Counted from the stretch's first letter, positions 16,154 through 25,614 are shown. The stretch is DNA of 62,377 nucleotides from Erythrobacter sp. UBA1916 (GCA_002337385.1 DDFY01000022.1:1-62377); one strand, 5' to 3'. Program-made: numbers and translations. The notes: a model not told the origin generated them from the sequence alone.

Positions 16154-16906
16154 ATGTTCTCACTCGAAGGAAAAACCGCCCTTATCACCGGCGCCAGCGG
16201 CGGGATCGGCTCGGCCATTGCGCGCACGCTGGCAAAGCAAGGCGCGCGGCTGGCGCTGTCGGGCTCGAACCCGGCCAAGCTGCGTGCCTTCCGCGAAGAG
16301 CTGAACGCCGACTTCGGCCATGACCATATCGAGATCACCTGCAACCTGTCCGACACGACGCAGGTCGAGGAACTGGTCCCCGCCGCGATCGACACGCTTG
16401 GCAAGCTCGATATCCTCGTCAACAACGCCGGGATCACGCGTGACAACCTCGCCATGCGGATGAAGGACGAGGAGTGGGACGATGTGATCGCCGTTAACCT
16501 CAGCTCGACCTTCCGCCTGATGCGCGCCGCCACCCGGCCGATGATGAAGGCGCGCCACGGCCGCATCATCAACATCACCAGCGTGGTCGGCGCGACCGGC
16601 AATCCGGGGCAGATGAACTACTGCGCCTCCAAGGCGGGCGTTGCCGGCATGAGCCGCAGCCTTGCCGCCGAACTCGCCAGCCGCAACATCACCGTCAACT
16701 GCGTGGCCCCGGGCTTCATCCGCTCGGCCATGACCGACGCGCTCGACGACAAGCAGAAGGACGCGATCAATGGCCGCATCCCGATGGGCCGGATGGGCGA
16801 GGGCGACGATATCGGCGGCGCGGTGGCCTATCTCGCCAGCGACGAGGCGGGCTATGTCACGGGCCAGGTGCTGCATGTGAACGGCGGGATGGCCATGCTT
16901 GGTTAA
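16154..16906 (+). CDS. fabG: 3-oxoacyl-ACP reductase
   Basis: FabG reduces beta-ketoacyl-ACP with NADPH in fatty acid synthesis. The 250-residue short-chain dehydrogenase has TGASGGIGSAIA (cofactor), NNAGITRDNLAMRMKDEEWD (typical FabG), the catalytic ITSVVGATGNPGQMNYCASK with Ser, Tyr and Lys, and ends LHVNGGMAMLG, a near-diagnostic FabG C-terminus. AGGAGAT before the ATG is the ribosome binding site, inside the end of fabD. acpP and fabF, which often follow, are not here: the next gene is dnaN. Confidence 0.96.
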   Translation: MFSLEGKTALITGASGGIGSAIARTLAKQGARLALSGSNPAKLRAFREELNADFGHDHIEITCNLSDTTQVEELVPAAIDTLGKLDILVNNAGITRDNLAMRMKDEEWDDVIAVNLSSTFRLMRAATRPMMKARHGRIINITSVVGATGNPGQMNYCASKAGVAGMSRSLAAELASRNITVNCVAPGFIRSAMTDALDDKQKDAINGRIPMGRMGEGDDIGGAVAYLASDEAGYVTGQVLHVNGGMAMLG

Positions 16907-16912
16907 CAGATT

Positions 16913-16931
16913 GGGGCGGTTTGCCCCACTT
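16913..16931 (+). terminator. Weak hairpin with U-tract after fabG
   Basis: A 5-bp stem GGGGC/GCCCC (16913-16917 with 16923-16927) with a GGTTT loop is followed by ACTTTT just after the fabG stop. It is short but correctly placed. Confidence 0.5.
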
Positions 16932-17062
16932 TTCCCCAAGGAATCGCGCTGTATCTGGCGAATCTGGAAGGGAATCCTTGCCGCACAAGCGCCCCTTGCT
17001 AAGGATAGACCTGTGAAATTGCCCGTGGGACGGGCTGCTTGAACGCAGAGGTTTGAAACGCG

Positions 17063-18190
17063 ATGAAAGCCAAGATCGAACGGGCGACACTGCTGCGCTG
17101 CCTGTCGCACGTACAATCGGTGGTGGAACGGCGCAACACGATCCCGATCCTCTCCAACGTGCTGATCGAGGCCGACGAAGGCGGCATGGTCAAGGTCATG
17201 GCGACCGACCTCGATTTGCAGGTGGTCGAATCGATGCGCGCCAATGCGGTGGAAACGCCGGGCTCGATCACCGTATCGGCGCACCTGCTGTTCGACATCG
17301 CCCGCAAGCTGCCCGATGGCAGCGAGGTGAGCCTCGAAACGGCGGACAATCGTATGGTGGTCAAGGCCGGGCGCAGCCGCTTCCAACTGCCGACCCTGCC
17401 ACGCGATGATTTCCCCGTGATCGTCGAGGGCGACCTGCCGACCAGCTTCAAGCTTCCCGCCAAGCTGCTGGCCGAAGTGATCGACCGCACCCGTTTCGCG
17501 ATCTCGACCGAGGAAACGCGCTACTACCTCAACGGCATCTTCCTGCACGTGACCGATGAAGACGGCGGCGTGCTGAAAGCGGCGGCGACTGACGGCCACC
17601 GTCTCGCCCGCTTCACGATGGAGCGGCCCGAAGGCGCCGAGGGCATGCCTGACGTGATCGTGCCGCGCAAAGCCGTGGCTGAACTACGCAAGCTGCTTGA
17701 AGAGGCAATGGAAGGCGCGGTCGAGATCGACCTGTCGCCGAGCAAGATCCGCTTCACGCTTGGCGGCGAGGGCGGTGTGGTGCTGACCTCGAAGCTGATC
17801 GACGGCACCTTCCCCGACTACAACCGCGTGATCCCGACCGGGAACGACAAGCTGCTGAAGGTCGATCCGAAGGTGTTCTTCGCCGGTGTCGACCGCGTGG
17901 CGACCATCGCCACCGAGAAGACCCGCGCGGTCAAGATGGGGCTGGAGCCCGACAAGGTCACGCTCACCGTGACCAGCCCGGATAACGGCAACGCTGCCGA
18001 AGAAGTGAGCGCCGAATACAGCTCCGATCCGCTCGAAATCGGCTTCAACGCGGCCTATCTGAAGGACGTGCTGGGCCAGATCGACAGCGACATGGTCGAA
18101 CTGCACTTTGCCGATGCGGGCGCTCCTACGCTGATCCGCAAGGACGAGAACAGCCCCGCGCTTTACGTGCTGATGCCGATGCGGGTCTAG
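17063..18190 (+). CDS. dnaN: DNA polymerase III beta subunit (sliding clamp)
   Basis: The clamp encircles DNA and tethers DNA polymerase III. The 375-residue length and three-domain plan fit the family: MKAKIERATLLRCLSHVQSV then VVERRNTIPILSNVLIEA in domain I, AISTEETRYYLNGIFLH and AATDGHRLA in domain II, and the C-terminal VLMPMRV, which closely matches the usual MPMR(L/V) end that lines the partner-binding cleft. It is not next to dnaA here. About 156 bases separate it from fabG, enough for its own promoter. Confidence 0.98.
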   Translation: MKAKIERATLLRCLSHVQSVVERRNTIPILSNVLIEADEGGMVKVMATDLDLQVVESMRANAVETPGSITVSAHLLFDIARKLPDGSEVSLETADNRMVVKAGRSRFQLPTLPRDDFPVIVEGDLPTSFKLPAKLLAEVIDRTRFAISTEETRYYLNGIFLHVTDEDGGVLKAAATDGHRLARFTMERPEGAEGMPDVIVPRKAVAELRKLLEEAMEGAVEIDLSPSKIRFTLGGEGGVVLTSKLIDGTFPDYNRVIPTGNDKLLKVDPKVFFAGVDRVATIATEKTRAVKMGLEPDKVTLTVTSPDNGNAAEEVSAEYSSDPLEIGFNAAYLKDVLGQIDSDMVELHFADAGAPTLIRKDENSPALYVLMPMRV

Positions 18191-18206
18191 GCGCGGCGCG
18201 GGGGCC

Positions 18207-19538
18207 TCAGGGCTCCCGGTCGTCTCCTAGCGCCTGCATCATCGCCGCCAGGTCGACGAACTTCTCGCGCGGTGCGTCCTCGCGGGCGGCCTCTTCCTCG
18301 GCCTGTTCGATCTTCTTCCAGTCGCGGAAGGTGACAAGGTCCAGCCCCTTGCTCTTGGCCAGTGCGTCGAACCCGGCGCGGCCCTGTTTGCTGCCCGGCC
18401 CAAGCGTTCCGCTGGCAAGGTCTTCGGCGATTTTCTCGACGATGGCGTAGCCGTCGGGGCGGTTGGTGCCGATCGTGCCGGTCGGGCCGCGCCTTGCCCA
18501 ACCCACGCAATAGATGCCGGGCAGGATGCGGCCCTCGTCGTTAGCGAAGCGGCCCGCGCGTTCGTCAAAGGGCAGGCCGGGTATCGGGCTGCTGCGATAG
18601 CCGATGCAACTCACAACCAGGTCTGCCGGTAAACGGAGGAACTCGCCCGTGCCGACGGCGCGACCGCGTTCGATCACGGTCCGCTCCACTTCGATCTCCT
18701 CGACCTTGTCTGTGCCGTGCAGCGCATGGGGCTGGGCGAAGAAGACAAATTCGATCGTGATCGGCTTGCCGTTTTGCGCTGAGGTTCCCGCTTCGGCAAA
18801 TTGGCGCAGGATCGTAACCGACTTCCTCAGGCCCGGTTCGAGCAGCGCATCATCGTCTGCCGGTGGCAGGTCTGCGGCATCGACCAGCGGCATGGCGCGG
18901 GCAAGGTTGCCCAGTTCGCCCAGCTCCTTCGGGGTCATCATGATCTGGTGCGGCCCGCGTCTGCCGAGCAGTATGATCCGCTCGATTCCGGCGCTGCCGA
19001 GCTGGTCGAGCGCGTGGCTGACGATGTCGCTGTCAGCAAATTCCTCGCGCGATTTCGACAGGATACGCGCCACGTCGAGCGCGACATTGCCCATGCCGAT
19101 CACAACGGCGGTGGAGCCAGTGAGGTCAGGGGCCAGCTTCGAGAATTCGGGATGGCCGTTGTACCAGCCGACGAATCCGGCACTGCCGAAGACGTTGGAG
19201 AGGTCTGCGCCGGGAATGGACAGCTCGCGGTCGTGCGGCGCGCCGGTAGCGAAGACGAGCCCATCGTACAGGTCGGCCAGCTCGGCAACGCTTATGTCGC
19301 GGCCGATAGCCACGTTGCCCACGAACCGGACAGTCTCGCTCAGCGCGACCTTCTCGTAGCGCCGTGAAACGCCCTTGATCGACTGATGATCGGGCGCCAC
19401 GCCGCTGCGGATCAGGCCATAGGGCACGGGCATGCGGTCGAATATGTCGACCCGGATATCCTCGCCAAAAGCTTTCTGCGCCGCCTCTGCCGTATAGTAA
19501 CCGGAAGGGCCGGAGCCGATGATTGCCAGATGTCGCAT
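18207..19538 (-). CDS. FprA-type ferredoxin/adrenodoxin-NADP+ reductase
   Basis: A 443-residue FAD- and NADP-dependent enzyme of the adrenodoxin reductase (FprA) type, which passes electrons from NADPH to ferredoxins. FAD-binding GSGPSGYYTAEAA is at the N-terminus, followed by PVPYGLIRSGVAPDH, the family signature. The NADP site is in VVIGMGNVALDVARIL, and the C-terminal half has YCVGWARRGPTGTIGTNRPD, also diagnostic. It would fit as electron donor for ferredoxins serving P450s such as the one at 48.8 kb, but nothing in the sequence links the two. It converges on dnaN with 16 bases between. Confidence 0.92.
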   Translation of the reverse strand: MRHLAIIGSGPSGYYTAEAAQKAFGEDIRVDIFDRMPVPYGLIRSGVAPDHQSIKGVSRRYEKVALSETVRFVGNVAIGRDISVAELADLYDGLVFATGAPHDRELSIPGADLSNVFGSAGFVGWYNGHPEFSKLAPDLTGSTAVVIGMGNVALDVARILSKSREEFADSDIVSHALDQLGSAGIERIILLGRRGPHQIMMTPKELGELGNLARAMPLVDAADLPPADDDALLEPGLRKSVTILRQFAEAGTSAQNGKPITIEFVFFAQPHALHGTDKVEEIEVERTVIERGRAVGTGEFLRLPADLVVSCIGYRSSPIPGLPFDERAGRFANDEGRILPGIYCVGWARRGPTGTIGTNRPDGYAIVEKIAEDLASGTLGPGSKQGRAGFDALAKSKGLDLVTFRDWKKIEQAEEEAAREDAPREKFVDLAAMMQALGDDREP

Positions 19539-19707
19539 AGGCTTCGTCTTCTCCCGGCCTGTTCGTGGTGAACTTTAGCCGAAATGCCAAGCGTGGCCAG
19601 TCCGGGACCGAGAATGCTAGCGACTACCGATAACAAAACTAGTTAATCGCCCTTAGGTGCCCCGAAATTAACGCTTTTTCAAAGACAATGGAGCGAAAGG
19701 CGGTCTC

Positions 19708-22497
19708 ATGACCACCGCGCGCATGAAGGCCGTTTCCGAGGCTGACTCTTCCCGGATCGATTCGGACGCCCCAGGTGCTGCGGCTGAAGTGGTAAGGCCG
19801 ACTGCCTTTGCCTCGAGCGTAGGCGGCGCGAATGCCGGCAAGCCGACCCAGGGGGAAACGCTGCAGGCTCCTGCGGCTCCGAATTCCGAGAGTGAACGCC
19901 GCCTGGGCAATCGCCGCAAGCCTCGTAAGGCGCGTGCCTTCACTCCGCCCAAACCCTTGCACACTGTTCACGGCTGGTTGCCGCGCCGGTGGCCGGCTTT
20001 GGCTCTGGTTATGCTGGTTGGCGTTTGCGGCGGCCTGATCGTTGCGACCGGCATGCCGGACTGGCATGTGTTTCTGCTGATCGCCTCGGCTATGCTGGGT
20101 GTCTTGCCGCGGCAGGCCGCCCGGCAGATCGCCAGTCGCAGGCATGGGTTCGCCAAGCTTGTCGTTTGCATCGTGTTCGTCGCACTGCCGCCGTTTCTGT
20201 TTGCGCTCGGCATGGCGCATTGGACCATCCATGACGGATTGCCAGAAGATGTAATGACGGCGGCAGTGGCCGGAACCAGTCTGGTCGCCGGAGCCTATTT
20301 GCGGCGTCGGCCCGCGCTGATGTTTGCGGTCCACCTTGCGAGCTGGACGGCGGTGACGATCAGCTTCAGCAGCCTTGTCGGATGGGGAACGCTCGGACTG
20401 GCGCTGCTGGTGTCGATACTGGTCAGCACAGAGCAATGGGGCGAGCAGCTGCGCGATCAGCGCGAGCTGGAGGCACACGAACGTGCCCAGACGCGTGCAC
20501 GCGATATCCTCGCGGACTACGAGGAGACCGGGCAGGGCTGGTTCTGGGAAATCGATCGCCGTGCGCAGCTGACCTACGTGTCACCGCCCGTTGCGGAGGT
20601 TCTCGGCCTTGAGGTTGGGTCCTTGATCGGTCAGCCGCTCACCCGCCTGTTCGACATGGATCAATCAGGCGACGAGAGCGAACGTAGCCTTCAATTTCAC
20701 CTTTCAGCGCGTTCGGCCTTCGCCGAACTCGATATGCGCGCAGCGACTAGCGAGGAAGTGCGCTGGTGGTCGGTGTCGGGTCGGCCGATTTACGATCAGT
20801 TCAATAACTATGTCGGCTTCCGCGGGTCAGGCACCGATCTGACCGAACGTCGCCGCAGCCAGGAACATGCGAGCCGGCTGGCGCACTACGATTCGCTGAC
20901 CGGCCTCGCCAACCGGTTCCAGATGTCGCAGAGCCTTGAGAAGATCCTCGGCTCGCCGCAGCTCCATCATCGCGAGTGTGCGGTCATGCTGCTCGATCTC
21001 GATCGCTTCAAGCACGTGAACGACACCATGGGTCACCCGGCTGGCGATGCCCTGCTGATGCAGGTTGCGCAGCGGCTCGAACGCGCAGTCGGCAAGCAGG
21101 GGCAAGTCGGCCGTCTCGGGGGCGACGAGTTCAAAGTCATTATCCCGCACTCTATCCCCCGCGAGGCGCTGGGCGATCTTGCCGAGGAGATTATCACCTC
21201 GCTGTCGCAGCCCTATTCGATCGATGGCCAGCGGGTTGTTATCGGCGCTTCGATCGGCGTGGCCGTTTCCCCTCAGGACGGCACCACCAGCGAGGACCTG
21301 ATCCGCAATGCCGACCTCGCGCTCTATGCCGCGAAGGACGGCGGGCGCGGGCGCCATCACTTCTATGCCGATGATCTGCACGCCGAAGCGGAGGAGCGAT
21401 CGCAGCTGGAAGAGGACTTGCGCGATGCCATCGTCCATGGCGGCCTGGAACTATATTACCAACCTGTGGTCAGCATCGCGAGTGAGACCATCACCGGGTT
21501 TGAGGCGCTGCTGCGCTGGAATCACAAGACCAAGGGCGCGATCAGCCCGGAGCGGTTTATTCCCATCGCCGAAGACACCGGGCTGATCGCCCAGGTTGGC
21601 GAATGGGCCTTGCGCAAGGCCTGCGAAGACGCGGCAACATGGCCTGAAGATGTGCGTGTGGCGGTGAACGTCTCGCCGCTCCAGTTCGCCAATCCGCAGC
21701 TTCCCGCAGTGGTGACGAATGCCATCGCTTCCGCCGGGATCAGCGCCGAGCAGCTTGAACTGGAGATCACCGAAAGCGTGTTCCTCTCCGACGATGAGGG
21801 CACCGACGCGATGTTTGCGGCGCTCAAGCGGATCGGGGTTCGCCTTGCCCTGGACGACTTCGGGACCGGCTACTCATCGCTCGGCTATTTGAAGAAGGCG
21901 CCGTTCGACAAGATCAAGATCGACCAGAGCTTCGTGCGCGGCGCGACCGAGCAGGGAAGCCGCAACGGTGCCATCATCGCCTCGATCACCAGCCTTGCGC
22001 ATGCGCTGGGGATGGACACCACCGCCGAGGGCGTGGAAACGATGGACGAACTGGATCTGGTGCGCCTGCACGGGTGCAGTCACATCCAGGGCTATATCTA
22101 CGCCAAGCCGCTCAGCGCGCAGCAGGCTACTGACCGGCTTGCAAGCGGGCTGGAAGCTATTGCGCGCGGACCGCGCTCTGCCCGGCCGCCGCGCAAAAAG
22201 ATGCTGCGCAAGGTGGTGCTCGATCACGAGGGGCAGCTCTATAACGGTACCGTGCGCAATATTTCGGCCACCGGAGCGCTGATCGAGGGGCTGTGGAATG
22301 TCCCGGTCGGCACGGTCTTCGCACTACACCTGTCGCGGACTCATACGATTGTCTGCACCACCCGCTGGTGCGAGGAGGATCGCATGGGAGTGCAGTTCGA
22401 ACGCCCGCTTGAGCGCAACAGTGCGGGCCGTCTGATTGCCACGCAAGGCGTGCCAGCCGAGCAGGTCAGGCCGGGGGCCAGCCGCCAGACCGGCTAA
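19708..22497 (+). CDS. Membrane-anchored PAS-GGDEF-EAL-PilZ cyclic-di-GMP protein
   Basis: A 929-residue signalling protein. Order: disordered N-terminus (1-90), about five membrane helices (95-240), a short coil, PAS domain (about 270-380), GGDEF (390-555), EAL (560-810) and a C-terminal PilZ domain (about 825-915). The GGDEF site is intact (G471-F475), but the RxxD inhibitory site that should precede it is missing: positions 462 and 465 are both Gly. The EAL part keeps E599-A-L, N664, E689, D716-D717, K737, E774 and Q794, so phosphodiesterase activity is likely. In PilZ the NxSxxG motif is present (N851-G856), but the upstream arginine motif is irregular (R829 and R834). The gene stands alone before lepA. 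Confidence 0.93.
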   Translation: MTTARMKAVSEADSSRIDSDAPGAAAEVVRPTAFASSVGGANAGKPTQGETLQAPAAPNSESERRLGNRRKPRKARAFTPPKPLHTVHGWLPRRWPALALVMLVGVCGGLIVATGMPDWHVFLLIASAMLGVLPRQAARQIASRRHGFAKLVVCIVFVALPPFLFALGMAHWTIHDGLPEDVMTAAVAGTSLVAGAYLRRRPALMFAVHLASWTAVTISFSSLVGWGTLGLALLVSILVSTEQWGEQLRDQRELEAHERAQTRARDILADYEETGQGWFWEIDRRAQLTYVSPPVAEVLGLEVGSLIGQPLTRLFDMDQSGDESERSLQFHLSARSAFAELDMRAATSEEVRWWSVSGRPIYDQFNNYVGFRGSGTDLTERRRSQEHASRLAHYDSLTGLANRFQMSQSLEKILGSPQLHHRECAVMLLDLDRFKHVNDTMGHPAGDALLMQVAQRLERAVGKQGQVGRLGGDEFKVIIPHSIPREALGDLAEEIITSLSQPYSIDGQRVVIGASIGVAVSPQDGTTSEDLIRNADLALYAAKDGGRGRHHFYADDLHAEAEERSQLEEDLRDAIVHGGLELYYQPVVSIASETITGFEALLRWNHKTKGAISPERFIPIAEDTGLIAQVGEWALRKACEDAATWPEDVRVAVNVSPLQFANPQLPAVVTNAIASAGISAEQLELEITESVFLSDDEGTDAMFAALKRIGVRLALDDFGTGYSSLGYLKKAPFDKIKIDQSFVRGATEQGSRNGAIIASITSLAHALGMDTTAEGVETMDELDLVRLHGCSHIQGYIYAKPLSAQQATDRLASGLEAIARGPRSARPPRKKMLRKVVLDHEGQLYNGTVRNISATGALIEGLWNVPVGTVFALHLSRTHTIVCTTRWCEEDRMGVQFERPLERNSAGRLIATQGVPAEQVRPGASRQTG

Positions 22498-22560
22498 GCG
22501 GCGACGACCTGTGCGAGATAGCCTGCTGACAGTCTCGCGCGGCGCGGCTAAGGGCGGGCG

Positions 22561-24378
22561 ATGACCGAGCTTTCGAAGATCCGCAACTTTTCCATTATTG
22601 CACACATCGACCACGGCAAGTCCACGCTGGCTGACCGGTTGATCCAGCAGTGCGGCGGCCTCACCGCGCGCGAGATGAGCGAGCAGGTGCTCGACAACAT
22701 GGACATCGAGCGCGAGCGCGGGATCACCATCAAGGCTCAGACCGTCCGCCTCAACTACACTGCCAAGGACGGCGAGACCTATGAGCTGAACCTCATGGAC
22801 ACGCCGGGCCACGTCGACTTCGCCTACGAGGTCAGCCGCAGCCTGGCCGCCTGCGAGGGCGCGCTGCTGGTGGTGGACGCCGCGCAGGGCGTGGAAGCGC
22901 AGACGCTGGCCAACGTCTACCAGTCGATTGAGCACGACCACGAGATCGTGTCCGTCATAAACAAGATCGATCTGCCCGCTGCCGAGCCCGAAAAGGTCAA
23001 GCAGGAGATCGAGGACATCATCGGCCTCGATGCTTCTGATGCGGTGCTCACCAGCGCCAAGTCGGGCATCGGGATCGAGGAGGTGCTTGAGGCTATCGTC
23101 GCGAGGATCCCGCCCCCCACCGGCGACCGCGATGCGCCGCTCAAGGCCATGCTGGTTGATTCCTGGTACGATCCCTATCTCGGCGTCGTCATCCTCGTGC
23201 GCGTGATGGACGGGGTTCTGAAAAAGGGCCTTGAGGTCAGGTTCATGCAGGGCGGCACGCAGCACCTTGTCGATCGCGTGGGCTGCTTCAACCCCAAGCG
23301 CATCGACCTGCCCGAGATCGGCCCCGGCGAAATCGGCTTCATCACTGCGCAGATCAAGGAGGTCGAGCAGGCCCGCGTGGGTGACACCATCACCACGGTC
23401 AAGAATGGCTCGCCCGTGCCTTTGAAGGGCTACAAGGAAGTGCAGCCGGTGGTGTTCTGCGGGCTGTTCCCGGTCGACGCTGCCGACTTCGAGAAGCTGC
23501 GCGAATCGATCGGCAAGCTGCGCCTCAACGACGCCAGCTTCTCCTACGAGATGGAAAGCTCGGCCGCGCTGGGCTTCGGCTTCCGTGCTGGCTTCCTCGG
23601 CCTGCTGCACCTCGAGATTATTCAGGAACGCCTGAGCCGCGAATATGACCTCGACCTGATCACCACCGCGCCGAGCGTGGTGTACCGCGTCCACCTCGCG
23701 CACACGAAGAACGAGGATGCGGCGATTGTAGACATCCACAACCCCGCCGACTGGCCCGATGTGAACCGCATCGAGGTGGTGGAGGAGCCGTGGATCAAGG
23801 CGGTGATCTATGCGCCCGACGAATATCTCGGCGCGATCCTCAAGCTGTGCCAGGACCGGCGCGGCATCCAGACCGACCTCACCTATGTCGGTGGCCGCGC
23901 GCAGGTGACTTACGAATTGCCGCTCAACGAAGTGGTGTTCGACTTCTACGACCGGTTGAAGTCGATCAGCCGCGGCTATGCCAGCTTCGACTACGAGCAG
24001 ATCGGCCTGCGCGAGGGCGACCTGGTGAAGATGAACATCATGGTCAATGGCGAGCCGGTCGATGCGCTGTCCTTGATCGTACACCGCTCGGTGGCGGAAG
24101 AGCGCGGCCGCGGCATGTGCGAGCGGCTCAAGGACCTGATCCCGCGGCACCTGTTCAAGATCCCGATTCAGGCTGCGATCGGCGGCAAGATTATCGCCCG
24201 CGAGACGATTGCCGCCCTGCGCAAGGACGTGACCGCCAAGTGTTATGGCGGCGATATTTCGCGCAAGAAGAAGCTGCTGGAGAAGCAGAAGAAGGGCAAG
24301 GCGCGGATGCGCGAGTATGGCAATGTGTCCATTCCGCAGGAGGCCTTCATCGCTGCTCTTCGCATGGGCGAAGAGTAG
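22561..24378 (+). CDS. lepA: Elongation factor 4 (LepA)
   Basis: A 605-residue translational GTPase that acts on stalled or assembling ribosomes. G motifs are complete: AHIDHGKSTLADRL (G1), the GITIKAQTV region (G2), DTPGHVDFAYEV (G3), NKIDLPAAEP (G4) and SAKSGIG (G5). The SSAALGFGFRAGFLGLLHLE segment and the C-terminal GGDISRKKKLLEKQKKGKAR are specific to LepA. Length matches the family. The ATG at 22561 follows the GGDEF/EAL gene by 63 bases with no obvious terminator. Confidence 0.98.
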   Translation: MTELSKIRNFSIIAHIDHGKSTLADRLIQQCGGLTAREMSEQVLDNMDIERERGITIKAQTVRLNYTAKDGETYELNLMDTPGHVDFAYEVSRSLAACEGALLVVDAAQGVEAQTLANVYQSIEHDHEIVSVINKIDLPAAEPEKVKQEIEDIIGLDASDAVLTSAKSGIGIEEVLEAIVARIPPPTGDRDAPLKAMLVDSWYDPYLGVVILVRVMDGVLKKGLEVRFMQGGTQHLVDRVGCFNPKRIDLPEIGPGEIGFITAQIKEVEQARVGDTITTVKNGSPVPLKGYKEVQPVVFCGLFPVDAADFEKLRESIGKLRLNDASFSYEMESSAALGFGFRAGFLGLLHLEIIQERLSREYDLDLITTAPSVVYRVHLAHTKNEDAAIVDIHNPADWPDVNRIEVVEEPWIKAVIYAPDEYLGAILKLCQDRRGIQTDLTYVGGRAQVTYELPLNEVVFDFYDRLKSISRGYASFDYEQIGLREGDLVKMNIMVNGEPVDALSLIVHRSVAEERGRGMCERLKDLIPRHLFKIPIQAAIGGKIIARETIAALRKDVTAKCYGGDISRKKKLLEKQKKGKARMREYGNVSIPQEAFIAALRMGEE

Positions 24379-24689
24379 CTCTTTGTCCCGGCCCACCCTG
24401 AGCCTTTCGTAAGCGCAGCTGGCCGTAGGCCTACGGTTATTGCTGCGCTGCGATTGGGGGAGGAGTTGCTTGTCAGACCCGCCCGCCTTGCGCTCGTTGT
24501 TGTTAGTCGCGGTGCTGAAGATACATGCCTGAGCGGGCGTGTTTGCCGCGAATTTTCCTGATCCTATTGTTTCACGAAGAAGTCTAATCTTCGCAAATTT
24601 AATCTGAATTTTGCAAATTTGGGTCTGTTCAAGTGCCCACTATTCCGCTGAAACTCCCATCATCGATTCGTCAGAGTGGGGGTATTGTG
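24379..24689. other. Intergenic region lepA to CsgG-like gene, with several repeats
   Basis: These 311 bases hold no convincing gene. The first part has a cruciform-like structure: the perfect 14-base palindrome CCGTAGGCCTACGG (24423-24436) nested inside outer arms GCGCAGC (24413-24419) and GCTGCGC (24442-24448). The last 120 bases are AT-rich and contain an inverted repeat CGAAGA-N7-TCTTCG (24575-24593) and two direct copies of GCAAATTT 20 bases apart (24593-24600 and 24613-24620). This is the probable promoter/control region of the next gene. No tRNA-like fold was seen. Confidence 0.6.
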
Positions 24690-25592
24690 ATGTTGTCGAG
24701 AATTTTTATCTTTTTGGCCTTGCTGGTCGCACCGGTTGCGGCGCAGGCTCAGGGGCAGCCCGTCGTCGGGATCGTGGAACTCGACGATCTGACCAATACC
24801 GGTCAGGCGGAGACATTCTCCACCATGATCGAGACCGCGCTGATTTCCAGCGGCAAGTTTCGGGTCATAGAGCGCACTCGGCTGGCCCGCTTGCTTGAGG
24901 AACAGGGCCTGGCCAACGGCGGCGTTGTAACGACGAACACGCCTGGGCGCACCGGCGGCTTCGAAGGTGTCGACTATCTGATCTATGGCACCATCACCGG
25001 GATTTCGGCGGTCAACCGGCAGGACATCGGGGCGACGGTGCTCGGCGGCCTGCTCGGCGGCGCGCGCAGAAACTCGCAGGATTGCCACAACACCAAAGTT
25101 CGCATGGAAGCGGACATTCGCATCACCGACACCAACACTGGCGAAGTGCGCTACGCCTCCCGCATCAGTGAGGAGCAGCAGTCCGCGGCGGTATGCGGCG
25201 GAGGCGCGCAGATCGACAGCAACGCCCTGATGCGCGCGGCGGCGGATAAGATCGCCACCGGCCTCACCACCGCGATTTACCCGATCCAGATCGCTGCCGT
25301 ACAGGGCGGTGGCACGGTCATTCTCAATTTCGGGGAAGGGGCGGTCCAGCGCGGTGATTATCTGATGGTCTATGGTGAAAGCATGGAGATCCCTGATCCT
25401 TCGGGCACTGGCATGATCAAGATCGACGGCGAACAGCTCGGCGCTATCCAGGTGACGGACGTTCAGTCGGCTTTCTCGCGCGCGCAGATGGTGACCGAAT
25501 TCGCGGTTCCGCCAGCAGTCGGAACGATCGCGCGTCCGGTATCGGAAGACGTTGTGAAGGATCTTGAGCGGGCACAGCGGCGTCGGCGCTGA
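24690..25592 (+). CDS. CsgG-like exported protein with FlgT-C-like C-terminal domain
   Basis: A 300-residue protein with a Sec signal peptide (residues 1-20, ending AAQAQG) and no lipobox cysteine. Residues 25-165 read like a CsgG/LpoB-type domain: VGIVELDDL, FSTMIETALISSGKFRVIERTRL, VDYLIYGTITG and MEADIRITDTNTGEVRYASR. Residues 200-268 (IAAVQGGGTVILNFGEGAVQ, RGDYLMVYGE, IPDPSGTG, GAIQVTDVQSAFSRAQ) resemble the small beta domain at the end of FlgT-like proteins. Two cysteines (C132, C169) could pair. The start is uncertain: the frame opens at a GTG at 24633, but the signal peptide starts at 24690. No curli or flagellar gene is near. It is followed after 22 bases by a gene with the same layout. 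Confidence 0.75.
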   Translation: MLSRIFIFLALLVAPVAAQAQGQPVVGIVELDDLTNTGQAETFSTMIETALISSGKFRVIERTRLARLLEEQGLANGGVVTTNTPGRTGGFEGVDYLIYGTITGISAVNRQDIGATVLGGLLGGARRNSQDCHNTKVRMEADIRITDTNTGEVRYASRISEEQQSAAVCGGGAQIDSNALMRAAADKIATGLTTAIYPIQIAAVQGGGTVILNFGEGAVQRGDYLMVYGESMEIPDPSGTGMIKIDGEQLGAIQVTDVQSAFSRAQMVTEFAVPPAVGTIARPVSEDVVKDLERAQRRRR

Positions 25593-25614
25593 TCGGGCAT
25601 GAAGGGGGATTATC

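Noticed and set aside
22324..24396. A 690-codon minus-strand frame opposite lepA
   Set aside because: Antisense of an unmistakable LepA with all G motifs.
24379..24560. Possible tRNA or small RNA after lepA
   Set aside because: The strong palindrome is too short and symmetrical for a tRNA, with no TPsiC or anticodon arm pattern; kept only as a structured intergenic region.
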